64,000 nucleotides of DNA from Chimonanthus salicifolius. Its lineage: Eukaryota; Streptophyta; Magnoliopsida; Laurales; Calycanthaceae. A model generated the notes under the pieces. That model had not been told where the DNA came from. It did no database searches and saw only the letters and a program-made list of their open reading frames with translations. The position numbers and the translations under genes were made by a program. Where the stretch lies: assembly GCA_013350335.1 (NCBI GenBank), contig CM023536.1, forward strand, positions 46,322,314 to 46,386,313. Reading direction: 5' to 3'. This document shows positions 31,928 through 43,465 of this stretch, one piece after another (within the stretch, counting starts at the first letter, position 1; every line of letters starts with the position of its first letter).

Positions 31928-34883
31928 TCATCCTACTCTCCACATCTAACTTGAACTCTCTCAGTTTCGCCTTAAGTTCAATTAAGGAATCGCTCTTAAA
32001 GGTTCGAAGTTCTCTCCTAAAGTCGAAAATCCACGAAGTACCGTGCGTATCCATCTTAACCATATCTTGAACTAAAGCCTGTTTGTTCCTAGAAGCTCTA
32101 TATAATCTAGAGAAAGACTCTTTCAAAGGTCTGTCCCCCAAGCAAAGATCTTCCCAGAAAAAAGTTCTATCCCCTTTGCCTACCAACAAACGAAGATTCT
32201 TTCGAAATAACAAGCCCACCTCTGTCCCCCTTTCACACACCTCCCACCAATCTTTAATCACCCTAGACCCATCCCGAGCAGCACCTTCTCCCAAGGTCCA
32301 CCCATTTGAATTTGCTACACCATATTTATTTGATAGTAGTCTAACCCAAAGGGCATTCCTTTCTGAACCAAAACGCCAGCCCCACTTGTATAACAATGCT
32401 TCGTTCTTCACTCTAATAGGGATAAAACCTAAGCCGCCTTTGTGCTTTGGTTTAATAACCTTAGACCAGGCCACTAAATGGACTTTCCTCTTCCCCTCTT
32501 GGTCCCCCCATAAGAATCTCCTAAAAAGCTTTTCCATTGATTTGGCTACCCTTATGGGCATCTTAAAAAGTGACAAGAAATACATTGGTATGTTTACCAG
32601 AACTGACTTGAGAAGTGTAACCCTACCGCCCAATGATAAATACCTCTTTCCCCAACCTGCCAGTTGCTTCTCGACTTTCTCCAGCACCGAGGACCAAAAC
32701 CTTTTAAGCCTGGGATTACCCCCAACCGGGAGTCCAAGATACAAAAAGGGAAATTTCCCGATCCCGCAGCCAACTTCATTCGCCCAATCTTGGATCACCA
32801 AGTCTTCTATACCAATTCCGATGAGGGTGCTTTTGCCTAAGTTGATCTGAAGTCCAGAGACTAACTCAAAGCATCTTAAGATTGCCCAAAAACCCAACAC
32901 CTCTGATTTACTATTGTCGCAAAAGAAAAGGGTATCATCAGCAAATTACAAGTGGGTGATCACCAGACCCTCTGACCCAACCTCAAAACCCCTCACTATA
33001 CCCAATTCTTTAGCCTTCAACACCAATCTATTCAGACTTTCCCCTACCATTGTGAAGATGAAGGGAGAGCGAGGATCCCCCTATCTCAAACCCCTAGTAG
33101 CATCAATTGGTGAAGTGGGAGAACCATTTATCAAAACCGAATATCTTGATCCCTCCACACAGGCCTTCATCCACTTCCGCCATCTCCTACCAAAGTCCAT
33201 CCTCTTAAATAGGTACCTCACAAAACTCCAATCAACGCAATTATAAGCTTTTTCCATATCTATTTTGAACAGTGCCCCAGATTTCCTTTCTTTTTTCCTC
33301 AGATGCACTAGTTCATTAGCAATCAAAATTCCATCCAAAATTTGCCTTTTCTCAATAAAGGCACCATGCGAGTCATCAATGACCTTGGGTAGCACCTTTT
33401 TTACTCTCTCCGTTAAAACTTTTGTTAGCAGTTTGTAAATGCTTCCCACGAGACTAATCGGTCGGTAGTGAGATAATTCAGATGGTCCTTCCCGTTTTGG
33501 AATTAACGAGATAAAAGAATTCTTCAACCCCTTGTAAATAATCCCATCTGAGAAGAATTCCTTAAAGAACTTGACGATCAACGGGCCAACTGACTCCTAA
33601 CAAGCCTTAAAGAAAACAAAATTGAATCCATCAGGTCCAGGAGCCTTATCCCCATTTAAACTGTCCAAGGCTGCCAGAATTTCATCCAGTGTAAACTCCC
33701 TTTCTAACCAGACAGCCAACCCCTCACTAATCCTAGGAAATTGAAGCCCATCTAAAGTAGGTCTATTGGAATTTGAGTCAATCTTGGAGGCAGAACTTAA
33801 CAAGGAGAAAGGAGAGCTAATACACCTAGGATACAAAGGGGGCAGAGAGCTTAAATAAAGAGAAGATAACACCCCAACCAATGACCCAGGTGAAGAAAAC
33901 AACCCTAGAGACTGCTCACCAACTGAAGAAGAATAAGGAAAAATAGGGAAGGATAGTACCCAGGCCTCAGAAGAAGCAATCCACGATATAGCCGATGAGT
34001 TCAAATAGAAGAATCTCGACCGCAAAGAATGCCAGCAGCCGTGTACCAACTGTTGAGACGACTCTGAAAAGCCCCGCATAGCTACAATATCGAAGATCCA
34101 GGATCCCAGCCTCTCTGACGCAAGCTCGATCCTCCTAGACCCTGGCAAGACCTCCATAAGCGAAAGTAGCTCAGCACCGCCATACAATGTCCTTGGAGTC
34201 TCCCAAGGAAGGTTCCTCCACGAGCAAGAAGCTACTGAAAAGGAGCACGCCAACAGAACTGAAGCAGAAGGAAGACGTCTGCCAAACCAACCATCCGACA
34301 CCTGGGGAAAAGAAGAAGTAAACAAGGCACCGTGTTTCCAAAAAACCAAATCACTCAGCAAAGGAAATGACAAAGAAAAGGACAAACCAGAGGCGACAGA
34401 TAGCGGCTGCGGACCTGAGGAGAGACAAGAAGGAGGCCCAGATCGAGAAGGGAAAGAGGGAGGCAAGGCCCCAGCAGGAGGCTGAAAGATAGCCGAGAAG
34501 AAAGGCTCAACCGCTCCCCTAATGCCCACCTTATCGAAAAGGCGAGAAACATTCACTGAAACCAATCTGATACCATTAGAGGATCTGCGTATGGAGGCAC
34601 AAGCATAGAAAAATTTGGTGTTCTTATCCCCCTCTCTAAGCCAAAGAGTCCTGGATTTTTGTCTCCATTCCACCTCTTCCAGCCTAAGACAATCCCACAA
34701 AGAAGATCTCACCTCCTTCTTGAAGGCTAACTCATTCTCCTCAAGATCCCGATTCTCCTCTATGTTAGTCCAAAATTCTAACTTGCTGACCGCTGCTTCC
34801 TTTTTTTCTTGAACATTGCCCCCACTTGAGGACACCCACTCCTTGATTTTTGTCTTTAACAACTTAAGCTTTTGTGCTAACAC
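31887..34883 (-). pseudogene. LINE reverse transcriptase with a 711-bp in-frame insertion
   Basis: 34883-33597 holds the linker (WLREGDKNTKFFYACASIRR) and, after the insertion at 34481-33771, FTLDEILAALDSLNGDKAPG. 33581-33081 has FISLIPKREGPSELSHYRPI and ALFKIDMEKAYNCVDW. 32900-31887 follows with LQINLGKSTLIGIG and FLYLGLPVGGNPRLK. Two nonsense codons hit conserved glutamine positions: TAG at 33081-33083 before GDP, and TAA at 32946-32948 just before the catalytic FADD (32934-32945). Both are CAR-to-TAR changes, as expected from deamination. Confidence 0.9.
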
Positions 34884-34916
34884 AAAGCCCGCCCAACCCT
34901 GAATATCAAAGCTATC

Positions 34917-35701
34917 TCACCAAGACTTCACAAGCTTGATAAACTTAGGATCCATCAACCAAACATTATTAAATCGAAAGGGCTTTGGGCCCCAGTCCAC
35001 CTCCTCTGAATCCAGAATAATTGGCCAATGGTCTGAAATTGGACAAAGTAGCTTCATTTGGCAGGCCCCCAGGAAAATAGCCTCCAAATCTGCTGACACG
35101 AGGAATCTATCAAGTCTGCTCATAGCTACCCTGGTCTGTCCGTTTGACCACGTAAATCTCCCGCCATTCAGAGGTAAGTCAATGAGATTGCAGTTGTCGA
35201 TGCAAGAAGAAAAATGCTCCATTGTTCTAGTAAAGTCTCTGCCGCCTTTCTTTTCTGGCGGGAACCGGATAGCGTTAAAATCACCCCCTACACACCACCT
35301 TGAAGAAGCCCATACTTTAATATCCTCTAATTCACTCCAAAAATCAGCCCTCTCCCCATCTGCATCAGGCCCTTAAACATTTGTGATACAAATTTCCACT
35401 CCTTCCTCAAGCAACTCACCTTTGATGGAAATTGATCGAGAGTCCATCCTCTTAACTGCCACGTTCAAAACTGAAGGGTTCCGAAGGCTGAGTAAACCCC
35501 TTGATCTTCCAACTGCCAGTTTGAAAAAGGAACCACTGTCTCGGGTCCCCAAATTTCTTTGATCAGCTGTACTGAGATTTCCTCTTTTTTGGTTTCTTGA
35601 ATAAGTAGTATGTCAATTTTGTTTCTACAAATAAACCTACGGATAGCCCATCTTTTTTCTTGGAGTCCAAGCCCCCGAATATTCCATGTCAGAACCTTCA
35701 T
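34917..35701 (-). pseudogene. LINE endonuclease
   Basis: Starts MKVLTWNIRGLG at 35701, then ILLIQETKKEE. In another frame near 35290 it gives WCVGGDFNAIRFPPEKKGG, then 35222-34917 SRLDRFLVSADLE and LCPISDHWPIIL. These are the N, E, GDFN and SDH motifs of the exonuclease-endonuclease-phosphatase fold, which nicks target DNA. A frameshift near 35470 and a TAA before GPD break it. Confidence 0.88.
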
Positions 35702-35974
35702 CGAGAAACTGAGACACTCCTGGCTATTCTCTTTGCATGCTGAATCTTTCTCTTGCAAAACGCAGAGAACCTGGGATGGGAACCCTGCCAAGACAGTGCT
35801 TGCCTACTCCGATTCAGAATTTTTCTTGGGTGGTGGACAGAGCGATCTGAAGCTTCCATTCTGGCCAAATCTTCTAAGGCCCGTGTTCTATTAAAAAAAT
35901 TAATACCCACGTCTTGCCCCATCTTGATAATTTCCTTACCAGCTTGCTCTAAGTAACCCTTACTCCTTAGACAA

Positions 35975-37876
35975 TCAAAATCCCCATCTCCTACCATCAT
36001 CACATTCCTTTTTTTTTTGATCCAGAACTCCATTTATGAAATTGTTGTTATGAAGTACTAAATTAGAATCAGAAACAAAATTTGACCTCGACAACAGAGA
36101 GTCCCGATATTGTTCTCCCGAACGGTCAACCATGGGCGAATATCTTGGTTTGTGGAAGTCCCGACTGCAATCTTGAACGGAAATGGCTACCTGCTGTTGC
36201 CGATGCTCCTTTGAAGAGGAAGCCCAGCCGAAAGGAGATGCAGTCGCCCTTGAGCTAAAGCACTCCCGCAGCACAGAATCGACCGTCTGATGAATTGGAA
36301 AACCCGACCCTCCATCAGCGCTCAAAGCTACGGTCCCCTTCCTCCTGGCACCGGCAGTAGAGATTCTAACTTGGGGCGTTGTAAAGAGATTGGGGATGAG
36401 CTGTAAACCCCAGTCGAAGATTGAATGAGAAAATAGATCTCTACCCAGTAAGTTACCCGAGTTAAACTTATTCCTCCAAACAGTACTGCCCGAACCCGCG
36501 ATTGAGGTAGGTGAAAAATGTGTTCCTCGGGTTGAGACCGTTAAGTTGACCCGGTCCAACTCTGCCATTTTAGCCTCCCTCTTATCTGACTTCAATAAAT
36601 GCTGCCTGTTTTTTCTACTGCTGAGGGAGCCATCAGCAGATGGAGAAGTGACACCCACTGCTAGCCTCTCCTGATTCAGCGGCGCATGCACTTGAGATTT
36701 TTTTTGAAAACCTTCAACTGACATCATCTCATGACACGCCTGATGAGAAGACAGAGAGGAAGCTATGGACTGCCTGGAACCCACGTCCACCGGTGACGAA
36801 CCTTCCATCTCCGCTGGAGATACTAACCAATCCATCAGAGAGACGACTTCCATGAGCCTGACCGGGAATGGCTTCCCATTTATGCAAACCGTTACCAGCT
36901 GAGGCAAACATTCGTCAATACCCACTTCAAACAGCAGATGCAGTAAGGAGCAATCTTCCTTATGAAGGTTCCGGTTATGAATCTCAATCAGTTTCCCAAT
37001 CTTACGTCCGAAGGCCGTGATAACCTTCTCAGTCCAGCCCTCAAGAGGGAAGCCGAAGCATCTGATCCAAACGTATCTAGTGTGCTTGAAGATGTCCGGT
37101 CTCCACTGCCCAAGGATTCTAAAGTGGGCCGAGACTAATTTCAGAGACTTCCACACATCCTGATCCCCTTGAAGGGAAGCCAAAAACCTCTTCTCTCCAA
37201 TCTGACAACAATGACGAATCGAAATGCCTTCCAATTCGAGAGCTTGAGCCACCTGACTGCGCAATAGATCATGGAATGGTGCTACCACCACTGCCTTAGA
37301 CAGCCATTCATGAAGTTCCACTTCGTCCTCCGAACTCAGCATAAGATTATACGAAGGATCTTCTGATGTCAGCTGCTTGAAACCCGCCAAGGCACCTCCC
37401 CTCTAGTTGCTCTCATTCACTTTAGTAACCTCCGCCCAGGACCTATGAGACACCACTGACTTCCGAAACCTCCCAGCCACACCTCTCTCCTTTTTATAAA
37501 CCTTTTCTCCTGCTAACTGAGGTTTATCACCTTCCTTAGCTCCTCTAATGACCAAGTCTGTGTCCGCCCGAGGCATGTACTTCAGAAGAGCAAAGTGAGA
37601 CTTAAGAGGCTTGGAGTAGGACCCCTTCTTGACATCTGTTCTACTGAACCTGGTTGGATTAAAGCAAAGTTTCTTGCCAGCAAGAACCCGATCTTTGAGA
37701 GCCCTTGCCGCTTTTTCTGCATGGCTACCTCTAGCCATACGGACAAAAGCAAACAGTCGTCCATTCGCATCTTTCTTCCTGGGGATGAACACATCCGTAA
37801 CCACCCCCCATTGCTTGAAGAGATCCAGAAGCCAACCTTGCAACGTAAACTCCGACCACTCAGGTAGGTTGGCCAC
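35975..37876 (-). pseudogene. LINE ORF1 (RRM-like domain, then DUF4283-like domain)
   Basis: 37876-37403 reads MANLPEWSEFTLQGWLLDLF and FAFVRMARGSHAEKAARALK, an RRM-type fold; in-frame sequence upstream (VSLFVANLPEW) shows the true start is further 5', but no ATG was found there. After one in-frame TAG (37403-37405) the frame continues to 35975 with SAHFRILGQWRPDIFKHTRY, VWIRCFGFPLEGW and a Ser-rich tail, as in plant L1 ORF1 proteins that bind element RNA. The tail shifts frame near 36000. Confidence 0.85.
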
Positions 37877-38399
37877 AAAGAGAGAGACCGAGGGGTCTTC
37901 GCTGCTGTTCCTCTTTTTCCTGCCCTGCTGAAGCTGCCAACCCTCCTCTCTAGCATCCTCCTGAGTCGTCTTCCGTCGAGCCTACCGCCTGCCGCTCCCG
38001 TAGTCCCTGCAAAAACACTCTGTATCTCTCGCTCTCTCGCTCGCTCTCGCTCCATTTTTCAATGGCTTCAAATCTTTACACTTGAAATGGAATATCTAAA
38101 TTACCCTTTCAAAACCGTTTAAATTACAAAAATTAAAAGCACAAAGTTTGTCCCACTGTATAAAAATAGGTGTATCCATATTACCCTTCTCGAATATTTC
38201 TAATTTTCAAAAACCTAATTTATTTCTTATACTTTTTTTTTTTGAATTTATGTGTGAAAAATCGTAAAAAACCCAGCTTAAAAATATAAGCCCCAACAGT
38301 ATTCTAATGTTAAAGATTTGGCCCATCATCGGCAAAAGTCTTGACTAATTTATTAAATTTAATTATAAGTGTCAACTCAAAATAGATAAGATAAATAGA

Positions 38400-38545
38400 T
38401 TTTTTTTAATTTACGAGTGGGAAACCACGGAAAACCGAACGTAAAACCCCTATGAGTAATACCCACTGCTCTTAGTTTACACCAAATTAGGCCATGGGGA
38501 CTCGAACTTGGCACCTCATTGACGAGATAATGATTAACTTTTTGA
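38400..38545 (-). mobile_element. SINE-like element next to exon 3 of copy 2
   Basis: It starts with a T-run and shares CCCACTGCTCTTAG, ACACCAAATTAGGCCATGGG and GACTCGAACTTGGCA with the pieces at 11930 and 53015. Reverse-complemented, GTTCGAGTCCCCATGG is box B-like. Confidence 0.6.
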
Positions 38546-38934
38546 TGTTTTTTTATTCCATTGTAGGGAGATAGTTGCATCATACGCATTGAAGGTGCAG
38601 AATGTCGCTATGAGTTTATTGGAGCATATGGGTAGAGCTTTAAGAATGGATGTTGAAGAGATGAGAGCGATATTTTCCTATGGATTTCAAGGAATGAGGA
38701 GTAATTACTATCCCCTATGTCTTCAACCTGACCAAGTGGTTGGCCTCACACCACACTCGGATGCACAGGGACTTACCATCTTACTTCAAATAAATGAAGC
38801 TCGAGGTCTTGAAGTCAAGAAAGATGGGATGTGAGTTCCTGTCATGCCACTACCAAATGCATTTGTGGTGAATATAGCAGACATGCTTGAGGTGAGGTTA
38901 TTAAATTTATATTTCATTGACATTTTTTGATGAT

Positions 38935-39115
38935 CAAAGTTTTCGGGTCTCTTAGAGTACCCGATTAATTTCAGGGCATGTGCAAGTCTCCCTACTCACA
39001 CACATCTGGTAATTATGGGGAGAGTGGTCCTTTGAGGTTGACTGAAAATTGAACTCAGAACTCTCACTTCTAGAGTCGAGTTCCTAGATAATCACTCTAA
39101 TCCCATAAGTCATTA
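38935..39115 (-). mobile_element. SINE-like element in intron 3 of copy 2
   Basis: Matches the reverse complement of the 18127/28577 family: TTAGAGTACCCGATTAATTT, GGGCATGTGCAAGTCTCCCT and GAACTCAGAACTCTCA. A T-run-rich stretch follows up to exon 4. Confidence 0.55.
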
Positions 39116-39403
39116 ATTTCATACTCATTTTTTTTTTTTTTTGATATTCTTCTGCAAATGATAACCAATGGAATCTATCATAGTGTTCTTCATCGAGCAA
39201 CTGTAAATTCAGTGCAAGAGAGGTTCTCAGTTGCTGCATTTTACAACCCCAAACTATCAACTGAGATTGGTCCCTCGAGAAGTCTAATGAACCCGCTGAA
39301 CCCACCATTGTACAAAAGGGTGACTATGGAAAAGTACATGAAAATTTTCTTTAGTCGGGAACTCAAAGACAAGTCAATGTTAGATTTGATGAAGATCGAA
39401 TGA

Positions 39404-40426
39404 AGAAACTGAGTAAACATAGATATATTTCCACGTAAACTCAGCTGTAAAATCAAGACTGATATTTGTTGAACTTCAATTCTGTCAATGTGATATTGTG
39501 AATACATTGGTTATGTACTTCTTAGTTTTAGATACAGTATGAATACTATTCAACCCATTTATTTAAAATATTGATCCGATCGGCCCCGACTTTCTATGCA
39601 ACTTGCACTATTTAAAATATTCGAAAGATAAATAATCTATTGTGAACTATTTTGTAAAAATTAGTGTAAACTTTCAATCACAACTTTTTAATTGCATTGT
39701 TGAATAATTTTAAAAAGTAATATCTCACAGTTTTCTTATATGCACTATAATCAACAGATCACTAATTTATAATTTAATTTGATAAAGTCAATATGTTGTT
39801 TAGACTTTAGAACAGTGAATGTTAATATAATCAAAATAAAATCCAAACAGATCAATTAGAATTTTCGTGTAATCAAGTGGCAATTCCAAGTTTAAATAGA
39901 GAATTTAAAGGGATACTTAGCCAAAGGCTCAAACCTTTTAGTGTTTTCTTTTTATGTCAATGGGTTTTGAAATTTTAAAATTTATCTGATGTTTGTAGTT
40001 TGCATGAGGCTGCATGCATTTAAAGTTTTATCCAACCTCCTTGAATTTGAAGAGAGGTTGAGTCTTATAGTTATCACCCTTAAAAAAAGAAAAGGAAGCT
40101 TTGAAATTTGAATTGTTATATCCAAAGACGACTATATATGAAACACGAGTACACGAGCACTCGCATTTGCATTGGAACCCACTGAGTCATAAGGGACATC
40201 CATCTCTCATTCTATCTTAAATATTTCATTCTATTGGCTACTGAAGAAAATTTAGATTCATCTTTATTATAAATTATTAAATAATTTGTTGACAGTGTCA
40301 TCAATATTTTAGATGGCATTAATCATATGAAGCTGATTTTTATAAATTGATTTAGCTTAACAATTAAGCTGTAATTTTTATTTTAAATGAAATTGTTATA
40401 CAAATATCACTTTGTCTTAACTATTT
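39404..40426. other. 3' flank of copy 2
   Basis: AT-rich; no gene or clear repeat found. Confidence 0.4.
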
Positions 40427-41520
40427 TGAAAATACTGAAAGATTTTGTAATGTTTAAATATGCAAAAATTATTGTAGCAAATTGAAAGATCAATTGAAGT
40501 GGATGAAAATCGGAGAAGCAATAGCTTTAACCAGCCCTAATTTGAAGAAAAAAACCAATTATCAGCAGGAATTCTCATATCTCATAGAAAAATATGAATT
40601 AAAAGGAATTTCTTTTTTATTATATTTATCATTTTGATTCACTATATAATTGATTAAATTAAAATTTTTAGATCAACGTAAAGTTATTTAATTACTTATA
40701 ATATTTTTTTATAATATGGATATTCTCATCCCACATTTAAAGTGAGACGGAACAGATTTTATCAATACACAAAATCACTCACAAGTTTAACAAGTTTAAT
40801 ACATAAAGTAACTATAAAAAAGTCGAATTCATCCCCTTACTCTAATCTTAGAAAATTAGACTTGTGGTCCTCCACCTTTAATTACACTTACACTTGAAGA
40901 CAATCATGTTTTTGTCCCCATTAATATAAAAATATTATTAATTAAAATTTATCCTTTAGATTTAATTAACTATAAAATTAAATTTTAAATAAATGTATTT
41001 GTCTAATATTAAGCTTCAAATATAAATGGTGGAATATGGAACCAATATTTCTTAAATTAAAAATTAAAAGCTTATCAATCTATATCTCAATATAAAAGTA
41101 CTTTAATTGGATCTATACAATTTATTTTACTGATAAATCCCAAAATATATCACGCATCAAATTATTAGATAAAAAATCTGCAATGCTGTTTGGGCACACA
41201 AGATTACATGTGTGGGCTTAATTTAGCCTTTTGTGTCAGTGTGGGTACAATCTAGTGAGTTGAGTCAAATTGAGAGCTAAATTTTTGCAAATCCATTTTA
41301 AATTGGTGTCATTAGTGATATTTTTCATCTTCCAACCCATCCATTTTTAATTCTAGTCACTATATTAATTTTGACCAAAATTTGATGTTAGCTTTAAATT
41401 ATTATCTAAATTATGAACTTTTGTATTTCATGAAGACCCTTTATTTTAATATGATTTGTTGAGTAGAAAAGATTAATGTATAAATGAGGTTAATAATTAA
41501 GAGATTTATATTAAACTATT
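40427..41520. repeat. Duplicated block A
   Basis: Matches 46724-48000 (block B) in direct orientation, starting at AATACTGAAA and including GATTCACTATATAATTGATT, AACAAGTTTAACAAGTTTAA and GGTCCTCCACCTTTAATTAC. Its last part (from 41326) also matches 27224 onward, upstream of copy 2. Confidence 0.85.
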
Positions 41521-42817
41521 TATATTGAATTGATATTTTTAATTTTTGCTTAAATTAAGAGATTTATATTAAACTATTATTTCAGTGGCTTTTGAGAAAA
41601 TTAAATTTAAATTTGAATAGATGATCAGATGAAAGTTATCATCATCTTTGGTTTATGTGTTAGTAAAGACATGTGAGCAGCATGTACAAAATGACATTTC
41701 CCTCACAAGACAAGGGCGAAAGGAGAAGACGACGTTGCGCACATGACAACTGTTCTCACTAGACAAGATATTAATCTATTCAAATAATGATATTTTCCTA
41801 AATTTTGATTTAATTGCTAGATAATTTATTCTTTGTGCATGAATGAATGGAGAAAACAGGACACAATGGAGAAATATAAAATGAAATATCAAATTTAATG
41901 TCTTTGTCGGTGCTAAAATCATGGTACGAAATTGTTGAATGTATTCGAGTGATTAAATCGTGTTGTGAATTTCTATGGTACGAAAATATTGGGTTGCCGA
42001 GATGTCAATATCCTTGCCAGGTTTCTCTGCGGTTGACAAGTGGAGCCCTATTTTCAAACTGAAAGACAGGAGCAGCTGGATTTTTCACAAATGTTGGATT
42101 CCCCGAAGCAGTAGGGCCTGGCGCACCACTATGACCAAGTGCCTTGAGATTAGGGCTGCGTTTGGACTGGGGTAAGAGGGGATAATTCTCCGTTACCTTC
42201 TGCTATCCTCATTTGATAATAAAAGAGTGAAGATAAAAATTTAAAAATTTAATTCTCATTAATACCCCTTTGAAGGTTGGAGTATTCACAATACTCTACC
42301 CCTCAATACCTCTTGCCTTTCTCTTTTTATTAATTAAATATTATAAAATTAAAATATTTCAAAAAATATATATTATATAATTAAAAATAATAATATATTT
42401 CAAGTAATTAGAAATTTAATTTTGTTTAAAATTTATTTTAAAAATATGTTAACATTTTCAACATGATACATTTAGATGATGGGTAAATTTTATGGGAGTT
42501 ACCCTTAATAGGGGTAACTGTAAGTAGGGGTAAACTGACATATTAACAATTTAATGAGAATTAATATTTTTTATTAAATCTATCTTAGTATAAATAATAA
42601 AAAGAAAACTTTATGAAACATAATTGTCAAAATATCCTATTTTTAAGGAGTGAGTCTATCGAAATTTCGATAAAGTCTCAAAACTCCGAAAGAGTTTAAC
42701 GTTCATCATAATCTCTTTCGGAGTAATTAGCAATTTATTATCTTGTAAGTTTATTTTAAAAATGTGTCAACATTTTCAACATGATGCATTTGGATGAGGG
42801 GTAAATTTTATGGCAGA
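41521..42817. other. AT-rich intergenic region with a direct repeat
   Basis: 42421-42500 and 42737-42815 share a stretch of about 75 bp containing AACATTTTCAACATGAT and GGGTAAATTTTATGG. 42150 starts TAGGGCTGCGTTTGGACTGGG, a head often seen in plant MITEs, but no matching end was found. Confidence 0.55.
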
Positions 42818-42828
42818 TCTTGCAGATC

Positions 42829-43430
42829 ACCTCTTTGTTGGACAGAGGTAGGAGACAAAGCGCTAGTAGGACCTAATCTAGTGTGTGAGAAGTCAGAACA
42901 AATTGAAGTGATCAGATAACGTCTTAAGACAGCCCAGAGCAAACAAAAGAGTTATGCTGACAAAAGGCGACGACCTTTGGAGTTTCAGTTAGCGACCGAG
43001 TTTTCTTACATGTGGCACCACGTCATGGAGTTCAACGGTTCGGGCGTAAGGGAAAACTATCACCTCGATATGTTGGACCCTTTGAGATCTTAAAGAGGAT
43101 AGGAGAAATGGTCTATCAGTTGGATCTTCATCAAGCTTTGGAGAGATTACATAGTACATTCCACGTGTCTATGTTAAGGAAGTACGAGCCTGATTCGTCG
43201 CATGTGATAAGCTTTGAAGATATTGAAGTCTTAGAGGACCTAACTTTTGAAGAAGTGCCAGTCAAGATACAAGGACACTGGACTTAAGAGCTCAGGAGGA
43301 AGTCTATTCCTCTAGTGCCAGTGCTGTGGCAACATCGTGACGTACAATATGAGATATGGGAATCTGAATCGACGATGCGGAAGCTGTACCCTGGCTTGTT
43401 CACAGGCCAAAAAGGTATAAGTTTGTTTTA
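42829..43430 (+). pseudogene. Gypsy integrase C-terminus and chromodomain-like tail, truncated
   Basis: It begins CWTEVGDKALVGP, has a stop near 42915, a frame change near 43000, then APRHGVQRFGRKGKLSPRYV, GPFEILKRIGEMVYQLDL and STFHVSMLRKYEPD; after a TAA (43286-43288) the tail VLWQHRDVQYEIWESEST follows. Each part aligns with the integrase end at 39-800. Confidence 0.85.
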
Positions 43431-43465
43431 AATTTCGGGACGAAATTTCTTTTAGGGGGGTAGGA

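Larger units (their letters stand above)
30687..38084 (-). mobile_element. Near full-length LINE (L1-type) in intron 1 of copy 2
   Basis: Bounded by an 18-bp target duplication, AAATGGAATATCTAAATT, at 30669-30686 and 38085-38102. A short poly-T at 30687 is the A-tail of the minus-strand element. Copy 3 has the uninterrupted site near 53186. Order on the minus strand: ORF1 (RRM-like then DUF4283-like), apurinic endonuclease, RT, zf-RVT, RNase H. At 7.4 kb it is slightly long because of a 711-bp insertion. It carries at least six stops and three frameshifts, so it cannot move by itself. Confidence 0.95.
28826..39403 (+). pseudogene. 2-oxoglutarate/Fe(II) dioxygenase copy 2, pseudogene
   Basis: Pieces: exon 1 remnant 28826-28939, exon 3 38567-38891 (325 nt, as in the intact copies), exon 4 39158-39403. 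Closest relative in the window is copy 3. Defects: promoter, start codon and the first 45 or so codons are deleted; exon 1 has lost one base in CRDWGFFQ, shifting the frame; exon 2 is absent; exon 3 has TGA at 38832-38834 where TGG (W of DGTW) is expected; the exon 4 acceptor reads AA (39156-39157) instead of AG. Exon 3 keeps PHSDAQGLTILL and exon 4 keeps VLHRATVN and ERFSVAAF, so the ligands H, D, H and R/S were ancestral. Exon 4 also preserves the normal C-terminus (KSMLDLMKIE), which is useful for judging copies 1 and 3. Intron 1 carries the LINE. Confidence 0.92.

Noticed and set aside
32083..32850. 255-codon plus-strand frame opposite the LINE
   Set aside because: Antisense shadow of the RT C-terminal region, which has clear protein motifs on the minus strand.
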